From Crocinitomicaceae bacterium (GTDB lineage: Bacteria; Bacteroidota; Bacteroidia; Flavobacteriales_G; Salibacteraceae): a DNA stretch of 64,000 nt. Made by a program: the position numbers and the translations under genes. Positions 57,119 to 64,000 of the stretch are shown here, piece by piece. Each line of letters opens with the position of its first letter. The stretch's first letter is position 1. The notes under the pieces were generated by a model. It searched no databases. It had not been told where the DNA came from and saw nothing but the letters and a program-made list of their open reading frames with translations. Location: the NCBI GenBank assembly GCA_002713215.1, contig PAVO01000055.1, forward strand, positions 112,946 to 176,945. The letters are read 5' to 3'.

Positions 57119-58345
57119 CTATTCGTGGCGTAGAGCTTCAATAGGATCGAGTCGGGCAGCCTTCTGCGCCGGGTAATATCCAGACACTATACCAACAATC
57201 ATACACAGTATAATACCAGTTATAATCCATAACCACGGTACGATAAAAATTCCCCCAGAGATAAATGACATTATATTCCCAACCAGAATTCCCAGAATAA
57301 TTCCAAATACACCACCCAATTGACAAATAAAAACAGCCTCGATTAAAAATTGCCATTTTACCATTGGGGAGCTTGCACCCAACGCTTTTCTTACGCCAAT
57401 TTCTTTTGTTCTTTCGGTTACTGAAACCAGCATTATATTCATTAACCCTATTGCCGCCCCCAATAATGTTATTATACCAACCAAACTAGCCACCAGGGTA
57501 ACCATTTGCATATTTTCAATGAGTTTGGAAGCCATGCTATCACTTCTTCTAATCTCAAAATCATCTTCCCTTTTTAGGGACAATTTCCGTACTTGTCTAA
57601 ACAAGCCGGTTGCCGCATCAATTGCCGGGATCAATTGCTCCGGTTTTTGAACCAAGACATTGAGCGTAAAAGTTTCGTTATCCTTTTTATAACGTTGCCT
57701 CGCCCTGTCAATGGGTAATAGTACGGCTCTATCTCCTCCAAATCCTGAGCTGGCACCTTTCTCATTTAATGTTCCAATAACTCTGTATTTGGTCCCATCC
57801 AAATTAATAAATGCATTTATTGGGCTTGATTCTAAGAATAATCTTTCAGCAATTTCTTTCCCAATAATGGCGACCATTTCTCCCGCATCGTTTTTGTTAA
57901 TTGCTCTTCCCTCGTCAATTGAATAGCCGGCAGTAGACAGGTAATTTTCGTCAATACCCAAAACCGACACATTGGGATTTGATTTCTTACCCCGGTACCG
58001 TACCAGACTATTGAAATTTGATCGGGTGGAAACAGACACCACCGATGGAAATTTAAATTCTTCTTTAAATCTAGTGGCCTGCTTATAGGTTATAACACTG
58101 TATTTATGGCTTTTGTTTCCCTGGCGAACTCTACTCCGCATTTGCCTTATAACAAATGTGTTTGCACCCATGCTAGTAAATTCGGAGCTTATCGATGATT
58201 TAATTGAGTCAATTGCTGTCAGGATCCCGACCAAAGCCATTATTCCAATTGCTATAATTAAAGAAGTTAAAACCGTTCGCAGCATCTGCCCTTTTACCGC
58301 TGTTAATGCGATCAGTACATTTTCCTTAATTATTTCTAGTTTCAA
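57119..58345 (-). CDS. MacB/FtsX-type ABC transporter permease
   Basis: The 408-residue protein has a first membrane helix (about residues 20-42, [20 protein letters not shown]), a large MacB-type periplasmic domain (about 45-275, [40 protein letters not shown]), and three C-terminal helices with [20 protein letters not shown] and the end [20 protein letters not shown]. MacB-family permeases act in efflux, lipoprotein release or signalling; the ATPase is a separate protein here and is not adjacent. It is convergent with the second DUF4421 gene (one-base gap). Confidence 0.93.
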   Translation of the reverse strand: MKLEIIKENVLIALTAVKGQMLRTVLTSLIIAIGIMALVGILTAIDSIKSSISSEFTSMGANTFVIRQMRSRVRQGNKSHKYSVITYKQATRFKEEFKFPSVVSVSTRSNFNSLVRYRGKKSNPNVSVLGIDENYLSTAGYSIDEGRAINKNDAGEMVAIIGKEIAERLFLESSPINAFINLDGTKYRVIGTLNEKGASSGFGGDRAVLLPIDRARQRYKKDNETFTLNVLVQKPEQLIPAIDAATGLFRQVRKLSLKREDDFEIRRSDSMASKLIENMQMVTLVASLVGIITLLGAAIGLMNIMLVSVTERTKEIGVRKALGASSPMVKWQFLIEAVFICQLGGVFGIILGILVGNIMSFISGGIFIVPWLWIITGIILCMIVGIVSGYYPAQKAARLDPIEALRHE

Positions 58346-58408
58346 AGTCTATTAACTTACAGCCGGTAAACTTAACGAATTAGGCATCCCACTTATACCC
58401 TATTTTCT

Positions 58409-58416
58409 TAATTTCG
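58409..58416 (+). promoter_or_regulatory. Possible -7 promoter element of aconitase
   Basis: TAATTTCG is one base off TAnnTTTG, 32 bases before the aconitase ATG, and identical to the element upstream of the thioesterase gene. Confidence 0.4.
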
Positions 58417-58448
58417 CGCATCTTAAAAACGCATAGAATATCAAAATT

Positions 58449-60716
58449 ATGGCTTTCGACTTGGACATGATCAAAAAGGTGTACGAACGGTACCCAGAAA
58501 GGATAGAAGCAGCTAGAAAAGTGGTAAACAAACCACTGACCCTTGCGGAGAAAATTCTGTATACCCATCTTTGGGATGGAAGTGCCACTTCAAGCTATAG
58601 CCGAGGAAAGGATTATGTTGACTTTGCACCGGATCGCGTTGCCATGCAGGACGCAACAGCACAAATGGCTTTACTGCAATTTATGCAAGCTGGCAAAAGC
58701 AAAGTTGCCGTGCCCTCTACTGCACATGCCGACCATTTAATTCAGGCAAGAGTTGGTGCCAGTAAGGATTTACAAGAAGGAATCAATAAAAACAACGAAG
58801 TCTTCAATTTTTTGGGATCAGTCTGTAATAAATATGGAATTGGATTCTGGAAGCCCGGCGCAGGAATTATCCACCAGGTTGTCCTTGAAAATTATGCCTT
58901 CCCAGGAGGTATGATGATTGGAACAGACAGTCACACAGTAAATGCTGGTGGGCTTGGAATGGTTGCCATTGGAGTTGGAGGAGCAGATGCGGTTGACGTA
59001 ATGGCTGATATGCCCTGGGAACTGAAGTTTCCTAAACTTATTGGCGTAAAACTAAGCGGCAAACTAAGCGGTTGGACGGCACCAAAAGATGTAATTCTGA
59101 AAGTAGCAGGCATTCTTACTACTAAAGGAGGAACGGGGGCAATTGTAGAGTACTTTGGAGAAGGTGCACTTTCTCTGTCATGCACAGGAAAAGGAACCAT
59201 TTGTAACATGGGCGCGGAAATTGGGGCTACCACCTCTACTTTTGGTTATGACGATTCCATGAGAAGGTATCTTGCTTCAACCGGTAGAGATGATGTTGTT
59301 GCCTTGGCAGATCAAGTTGCAGAACACTTAACCGGTGACCCAGAGGTTTATGCTGATCCGGAAAAATACTTCGATCAGGTGATAGAAATTGACTTAAACA
59401 CACTAACTCCTCATCTTAATGGTCCGTTTACTCCGGATTTAGCCACACCAGTTAGTGAAATGGCTGAAAAAGCGAAAGCGAATGATTGGCCTCTTGATAT
59501 CGAATGGGCGTTAATTGGTTCATGCACCAACTCTTCGTATGAAGATTTGACTCGTGCCGCTTCAATAGTTGACGATGCCGTTAAAAAGGGAATTAAACCA
59601 AAAGCAATTCTGGGAATTAATCCTGGTTCAGAGCAAGTAAGGTACACAGCTGAACGCGATGGACTTCTGGATACGTTTGAAAAAATGGAAGGAACTAGAA
59701 TCTTTACGAATGCCTGTGGACCATGTATAGGTCAGTGGGCAAGAGCCGGAGCAGAAAAACAGGAGAAGAATTCTATTGTACATTCCTTCAACCGAAATTT
59801 TGCCAAGCGAGCAGATGGCAACCCCAATACCCATGCATTTGTTACCTCACCTGAAATGGTGGCTGCAGTAGCAATTGCGGGACGACTTGATTTCAATCCT
59901 ATTACTGATACATTAATTAACGAAAACGGCGAAGAGGTTAAACTGAAAATCCCAACCGGTACCGAATTGCCAGGTGCAGGTTTTGATGTTGAAGATAACG
60001 GATATCAGGCCCCAGCTGAGGATGGTAGTAACGTCGAGGTAGTTGTAAAACCTGATTCGGAACGACTTCAACTTCTCACCCCGTTTGAACCATGGGACGG
60101 CAAGAATCTTATAGGGTTAAAACTTCTGATAAAAGCGCAGGGAAAATGTACTACAGACCATATTTCCATGGCAGGACCCTGGCTGCGGTATCGTGGACAT
60201 TTAGATAATATATCTAACAACTGTCTTATTGGAGCCGTTAATGCATTCAACGGAAAAACCAATTCTGTAAAGAATCAAATCGATGGTTCTTATGGAGAAG
60301 TACCTGCAACTCAAAGAACTTACAAGGCGACTGGAATAAGTTCAATCGTAGTTGGTGACCATAATTACGGCGAAGGATCTTCAAGAGAGCATGCTGCAAT
60401 GGAACCTCGTCATTTGGGAGTTAAGGTAGTTTTGGTAAAATCGTTTGCCCGAATTCATGAAACAAATCTGAAAAAGCAGGGAATGCTGGGTTTAACTTTT
60501 GCCAAGGAAAGTGATTATGATAAAATTCGGGAAGATGACGAGTTTAATCTAATTGATCTGGAAGGTTTTGCACCTGGGGTACCTTTAACATTGGAAATTA
60601 TGCATAGCGACGGATCTAAAGAAATGATTCTAACTAATCATACTTACAATGAGCAACAAATTGATTGGTATAAAGCGGGTTCGGCGTTGAATTTAATCAA
60701 ACAACAGAATAGCTAG
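58449..60716 (+). CDS. acn: Aconitate hydratase
   Basis: The 755-residue enzyme is a mitochondrial-type aconitase: the three Fe-S cysteines lie in [10 protein letters not shown] and ACGPCIGQW, the substrate loop is in [37 protein letters not shown], and the C-terminal swivel domain has [20 protein letters not shown] and [18 protein letters not shown]. It isomerises citrate to isocitrate in the TCA cycle. It is monocistronic and transcribed away from the MacB-type gene. Confidence 0.97.
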   Translation: MAFDLDMIKKVYERYPERIEAARKVVNKPLTLAEKILYTHLWDGSATSSYSRGKDYVDFAPDRVAMQDATAQMALLQFMQAGKSKVAVPSTAHADHLIQARVGASKDLQEGINKNNEVFNFLGSVCNKYGIGFWKPGAGIIHQVVLENYAFPGGMMIGTDSHTVNAGGLGMVAIGVGGADAVDVMADMPWELKFPKLIGVKLSGKLSGWTAPKDVILKVAGILTTKGGTGAIVEYFGEGALSLSCTGKGTICNMGAEIGATTSTFGYDDSMRRYLASTGRDDVVALADQVAEHLTGDPEVYADPEKYFDQVIEIDLNTLTPHLNGPFTPDLATPVSEMAEKAKANDWPLDIEWALIGSCTNSSYEDLTRAASIVDDAVKKGIKPKAILGINPGSEQVRYTAERDGLLDTFEKMEGTRIFTNACGPCIGQWARAGAEKQEKNSIVHSFNRNFAKRADGNPNTHAFVTSPEMVAAVAIAGRLDFNPITDTLINENGEEVKLKIPTGTELPGAGFDVEDNGYQAPAEDGSNVEVVVKPDSERLQLLTPFEPWDGKNLIGLKLLIKAQGKCTTDHISMAGPWLRYRGHLDNISNNCLIGAVNAFNGKTNSVKNQIDGSYGEVPATQRTYKATGISSIVVGDHNYGEGSSREHAAMEPRHLGVKVVLVKSFARIHETNLKKQGMLGLTFAKESDYDKIREDDEFNLIDLEGFAPGVPLTLEIMHSDGSKEMILTNHTYNEQQIDWYKAGSALNLIKQQNS

Positions 60717-60729
60717 TCCATGACTGAAT

Positions 60730-60756
60730 TGACAAGGATGTGACTTCTTGTCATTT
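60730..60756 (+). terminator. Weak hairpin after aconitase
   Basis: TGACAAG pairs with CTTGTCA (7 bp, 10-base loop), followed by only TTT. It lies 13 bases after the aconitase stop; termination strength is doubtful. Confidence 0.4.
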
Positions 60757-60805
60757 AACCCTACCGATCAATCATATAGTACCAACTTAGCGCGATATGA
60801 ATCGT

Positions 60806-60813
60806 TATATTTG
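60806..60813 (+). promoter_or_regulatory. -7 promoter element of the unknown gene-lipA unit
   Basis: TATATTTG, an exact TAnnTTTG match, 11 bases before the ATG at 60825. Confidence 0.7.
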
Positions 60814-60824
60814 CAATTCTATCT

Positions 60825-61574
60825 ATGAATATTCGTTTCGCATATTTTCTTGTCACCCTACTGGTATTGGGGTCACTGAATGTCTTGGGAGCAGATAGTT
60901 CTTCCACGGTTTATGAGAAAAATATTTATAGAAAAAGCTGGAACTTTGGCTTTCTTCTTCATACTAGGGGTTTAGGACTTAATTTTAGACGTGAAAAGTT
61001 TAAGACGGCACTCTTAAAAAACTTCTGGACAATAGAAGGGTATAACATTAAAAGTGCTAAAGAACAAAAGTCTTACGGTTCCAGTGGAGACAACTCCAAA
61101 AGCTTTATTTATGGAAAACTTAATCACCTGTATGTGATTAAAGGTGGCATTGGGAGGCAAAAAGTAATGTTTGAAAAGGAGGTGGTTCGGGGAGTTCAAA
61201 TAAGCACCATTTACAACATCAATTTTGCCTTGGGGTTTTTAAAGCCAATTTACCTCGAAGTATTTAAGCGTGATCAAAACAACCCCATTTCTACCGAACG
61301 ATATGACCCTACGATTCATCGATTAGGCGAAATATCAGGAAAGGCATCCTGGTTTAGAGGGTTGGACGAAATGGAAATTGTACCTGGGCTTGGGGCAAAA
61401 TTTGCGTTGAATTTTGAATTCGCGCCAAAAGACAATAAAATAAAAGCACTGGAAACCGGTGTAAACGTTGATGCATTTATGAAACCCATGCCAATTATGG
61501 CGTTTCAGAGCGATCAATATGTATTCGTGAATTTGTATTTGAATTTTCAATTCGGCAGAAAAAGATATTTGTGA
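60825..61574 (+). CDS. Exported protein of unknown function coupled to lipA
   Basis: I do not recognise the family. The 249-residue protein has a signal peptide ([20 protein letters not shown], then LGADSS) and a beta-strand-rich mature part with alternating polar/hydrophobic stretches ([74 protein letters not shown]). The pattern suggests an eight-stranded-size outer-membrane barrel or a related beta protein. Its stop overlaps the start of lipA as TGATG, so the two are translationally coupled. Why an envelope protein should be tied to a cytoplasmic lipoate enzyme is unclear. Confidence 0.7.
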   Translation: MNIRFAYFLVTLLVLGSLNVLGADSSSTVYEKNIYRKSWNFGFLLHTRGLGLNFRREKFKTALLKNFWTIEGYNIKSAKEQKSYGSSGDNSKSFIYGKLNHLYVIKGGIGRQKVMFEKEVVRGVQISTIYNINFALGFLKPIYLEVFKRDQNNPISTERYDPTIHRLGEISGKASWFRGLDEMEIVPGLGAKFALNFEFAPKDNKIKALETGVNVDAFMKPMPIMAFQSDQYVFVNLYLNFQFGRKRYL

Positions 61575-62446
61575 TGAGTGATGTTACTGTTGCTGACAAA
61601 CCAACAAAACTGAGTAAACCCAAATGGCTCAGAGTAAAATTACCGACTGGAGAAAACTATAAGAAGGTTAGAAGCCTCGTAAGTGAACACAAGCTTCACA
61701 CTATATGTGAAAGTGGCAACTGTCCCAACATGGGAGAATGTTGGGGAGCCGGTACGGCAACGTTTATGATTCTGGGCAACATATGTACCCGGAGTTGTGG
61801 ATTTTGTAATGTTGCTACCGGCCGTCCTTTATCAGCAGACCCATTGGAACCCGCACGAGTAGCTAACTCGGTTAAAATAATGAAGGTCAAGCATTGCGTT
61901 ATCACTTCCGTAGATCGAGATGACCTTAAAGATGGTGGGTCAATTATCTGGGCAGATACGGTTAAATCAGTTCGCAAGATTAGCCCGGGAACAACCATGG
62001 AAACATTAATCCCGGATTTTGCCGGTAAATGGGAAAACATGCAACGCATAATTGACGTTGCACCCGAAATCGTGTCCCATAATCTGGAAACGGTTAGACG
62101 ACTTACCAAAGAAGTTAGGATTCAGGCAAAATACGATCGCAGTCTGGAAGTACTGCTTCGGCTTAAAAAAGGTGGGATGAAAACCAAGTCAGGAATTATG
62201 TTGGGGCTTGGGGAATCCCACGAAGAAGTAATTGAAACCATGGAAGATTTGAAATCGGTAAATGTTGATGTACTTACGATTGGACAATATCTACAGCCGA
62301 CACCAAAACACCTCCCGGTTGCTGAGTTTATTACTCCGGATAGATTTAAAGAATATAAAGAATTGGGTTTAAAAATGGGCTTTCGATTTGTTGAAAGCGG
62401 CCCATTGGTTCGGTCAAGTTACCATGCGGAAAAGCATTTATTTTGA
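61574..62446 (+). CDS. lipA: Lipoyl synthase
   Basis: The 290-residue enzyme is a radical SAM lipoyl synthase. The auxiliary cluster cysteines are in [12 protein letters not shown], the SAM cluster in [10 protein letters not shown], and the C-terminal RSSY of [11 protein letters not shown] is the known iron ligand motif. It inserts sulfur at C6 and C8 of octanoyl-E2/H-protein, which the E1 at 1.9-4.0 kb serves. The ATG at 61574 overlaps the stop of the preceding gene; a GTG three bases earlier is an alternative. lipB is not in the window. Confidence 0.97.
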   Translation: MSDVTVADKPTKLSKPKWLRVKLPTGENYKKVRSLVSEHKLHTICESGNCPNMGECWGAGTATFMILGNICTRSCGFCNVATGRPLSADPLEPARVANSVKIMKVKHCVITSVDRDDLKDGGSIIWADTVKSVRKISPGTTMETLIPDFAGKWENMQRIIDVAPEIVSHNLETVRRLTKEVRIQAKYDRSLEVLLRLKKGGMKTKSGIMLGLGESHEEVIETMEDLKSVNVDVLTIGQYLQPTPKHLPVAEFITPDRFKEYKELGLKMGFRFVESGPLVRSSYHAEKHLF

Positions 62447-62572
62447 CCACTTAAATTGAATTGGTAGCCGATTATTTTTGATTAAATACCGAACTTAAAA
62501 TTAAGTAAGCGGTTTTTGTGAAAAAAAGCTAAATTGCACTCGGATTTTTCCGTGTTTATTATAAGAAGGATT

Positions 62573-64000
62573 ATGAAAATAAAATTACTCTCTTTAGCAG
62601 CTATAGTAGGGATTTCAGGATTATTCATTACCAAAATGAATGATACCAATGAAAATATTAAGATCACAAAATATTCGCCCAGGGTGGATGAAAATGTAGA
62701 TGAGTCTTATAGTGCGAAAGGGGCCGCAGAGTATCTTGCTTCCGTTCGAGGAGATTATAAAACGGGAATTGTTGATCCTATTCTTTTGGAAAAAGCGCAG
62801 AATCACGCTTACGATAAAAGTTCCAGAGCCTCAAATCTTGGATTGGAGTTTGAATTTATGGGCCCTTCCAATATGGGTGGAAGAACAAGGGGAATTGTTG
62901 TAGATAATGAAAATTCAGATAGAATCTACGGTGCAAGTATTACTGGAGGTGTTTATATCTCAACCAATGGTGGTAATTCTTGGGCAAAAAGTTGGAGTGC
63001 AAGAACAAATACTGTTTCGTGCATAACTCAAACTTCGAATGGATATTTGTATGCAGGAACAGGCTGTTCCTTTGAAAGTGGTGGACAAAAAAGTTCTGGA
63101 AATGGAGCTCCTAGAGGAACTGGAGTTGGTATTTATGTTTCAAAAGACCGTGGGGTAACCTGGGAATTGATTGAAAGTACAAGTTCAGCCACCAATAAAG
63201 TGTTTTTTAGAAACGTTAATTTCATTGAAGCTCACCCTACCGATGCCAATACAATTGCTGCAGCTACTAATGGTGGACTTCAGATTTCTACCGACGGTGG
63301 AGTTACCTGGTCTAGAGAGGTTGCCTGTAATGGTGGTGTTGCACTTAGCAACTGTATAACGGTTGACTGGTCAAATGATGGAGCAATTTTACATGCTGGC
63401 TTTAGCGGCGGACAATATTATTCAGGTACATCGTGGAAAACAAGCTGTGGTTTGACCAAGCAACCTAATGTTGGAGATGGTGGACGATGGATGTTAAGCG
63501 CTTCTCCAAATGACCCTCAAAAGGTATATGCGACCACTTCAACTGGAGGTGATTATTCCGATGTAAAGGTTTCAACGGATGGTGGAGCGAATTGGGCCTC
63601 ATTTAACCCTCCAATGCCTGTGAGTGCAGGCAATTTTGACTTATATGGTAGCAATACGCAAGCTAACTATGACATGCTGTTTAAGGCTCTTCCTAATCCA
63701 AATGATGCTTCTAAGGATATGCTCTTTATTGGTGGAGTTCAGTTGTGGAGATTTGATGGGAACTGGACTCAGGCTGCGGTTGGCGGAGGTTCCGGATCAG
63801 AACCAGGTCTTTATAAAGTACACGTTGACCATCATGCCATTACTTACGACAAGAAAAACCCTAAGAATATTTTCTTCGGGAATGACGGCGGGATCTACAA
63901 ATCCCTTGATGGTGGATACACATTCTACGATATGAATAAGGGTTACTCGGTAACTCAGTATTATGCAATCGCTCATGCCAACTATGATTACGCTGTGGGA
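62573..64000 (+). CDS. Large secreted BNR/sortilin-like propeller protein, 3' end cut
   Basis: The frame opens at ATG 62573, preceded by AAGAAGGATT, and runs open to the window edge (476 codons). A signal peptide (MKIKLLSLAAIVGISGLFIT) is followed by a propeller region with repeated Asp-box-type motifs: GGVYISTNGGNSWAKSW, GIYVSKDRGVTWELIES, GGLQISTDGGVTWSREV, DVKVSTDGGANWASF and GGIYKSLDGGYTFYDM. This is the VPS10/sortilin-like or BNR propeller organisation found in many Bacteroidota proteins that carry a T9SS C-terminal sorting domain; that domain would lie beyond the window. Glycosidase activity cannot be claimed from Asp-boxes alone. Confidence 0.85.
   Translation, partial: MKIKLLSLAAIVGISGLFITKMNDTNENIKITKYSPRVDENVDESYSAKGAAEYLASVRGDYKTGIVDPILLEKAQNHAYDKSSRASNLGLEFEFMGPSNMGGRTRGIVVDNENSDRIYGASITGGVYISTNGGNSWAKSWSARTNTVSCITQTSNGYLYAGTGCSFESGGQKSSGNGAPRGTGVGIYVSKDRGVTWELIESTSSATNKVFFRNVNFIEAHPTDANTIAAATNGGLQISTDGGVTWSREVACNGGVALSNCITVDWSNDGAILHAGFSGGQYYSGTSWKTSCGLTKQPNVGDGGRWMLSASPNDPQKVYATTSTGGDYSDVKVSTDGGANWASFNPPMPVSAGNFDLYGSNTQANYDMLFKALPNPNDASKDMLFIGGVQLWRFDGNWTQAAVGGGSGSEPGLYKVHVDHHAITYDKKNPKNIFFGNDGGIYKSLDGGYTFYDMNKGYSVTQYYAIAHANYDYAVG

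Noticed and set aside
1..64000. CRISPR array, rRNA operon, insertion sequences or a cobalamin/other riboswitch
   Set aside because: No spaced direct repeats, transposase frames or long structured leaders of known riboswitch pattern were found by reading both strands; all gaps between genes are under 300 bases.

Overview
This 64 kb window is a stretch of core chromosome from a Bacteroidota species (Flavobacteriia- or Cytophagia-like; the order cannot be fixed by reading alone). The evidence is the repeated phylum-type -7 promoter element TAnnTTTG upstream of genes, a fused SecDF, type III glutamine synthetase, a fused alpha/beta E1 of an alpha-keto acid dehydrogenase, DUF3467 beside rpoC, tandem DUF4421 genes, a PorE-like OmpA protein and a large secreted beta-propeller protein of the kind exported by type IX secretion (T9SS). 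Base composition is moderately AT-rich throughout. I see no insertion sequence, prophage, CRISPR array or rRNA operon. Aconitase, lipoyl synthase, malate dehydrogenase, acyl-CoA dehydrogenase and a lipoate-dependent E1 point to a respiring heterotroph.

Layout. 1-7.6 kb: a cut YihY-family membrane protein, a hotdog thioesterase, then a minus-strand group (DUF349 protein, fused E1, small secreted protein), a MORN-repeat protein and a NamZ-like muramidase. 7.7-13.5 kb (plus strand): LolC/E-like permease, a CBS-domain cysteine/cystathionine synthase with a metal-receptor protein, and a patatin-BamA fusion. 13.5-26.8 kb (minus strand): the information-processing block, transcribed as four tRNAs (Thr-Tyr-Gly-Thr), tuf, tRNA-Trp, secE, nusG, rplK, rplA, rplJ, rplL, rpoB, rpoC, with DUF3467 beyond the rpoC terminator. 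26.9-38.5 kb (minus): hpf and xerC, rpsU, then two compact operons: purM-prfA-pyrF-DUF2851-PspC-K+ channel, and AGCS symporter-HhH protein-apt-acyl-CoA dehydrogenase. 38.6-47.9 kb (minus): PorE-like OmpA protein, glnN, tatA, secDF, mdh. 48.0-50 kb (plus): an ECF sigma factor followed by a membrane protein that looks like its anti-sigma factor. 50-64 kb: a pseudouridine synthase and panB, a lipoprotein, dnaK, two DUF4421 paralogues, a MacB-type permease, aconitase, an unknown envelope protein coupled to lipA, and the N-terminal part of a T9SS-type propeller protein.

The best candidate for something new is the sigma/anti-sigma pair at 48.0-50.0 kb. The membrane partner carries two copies of a 33-residue motif in the cytoplasm, one membrane helix, two PKD-like periplasmic domains and a C-terminal domain resembling the gliding-motility/T9SS C-terminal domain (CHU_C). 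A 15-codon reading frame precedes the sigma gene with a TAATG overlap. This suggests, as inference, an envelope- or secretion-sensing circuit. Other points are structured non-coding elements (rplL-rpoB hairpin, a 38-nt palindrome next to the tRNA array, a structured region upstream of glnN) and several start codons that must be moved because a promoter or terminator lies inside the longest open frame.
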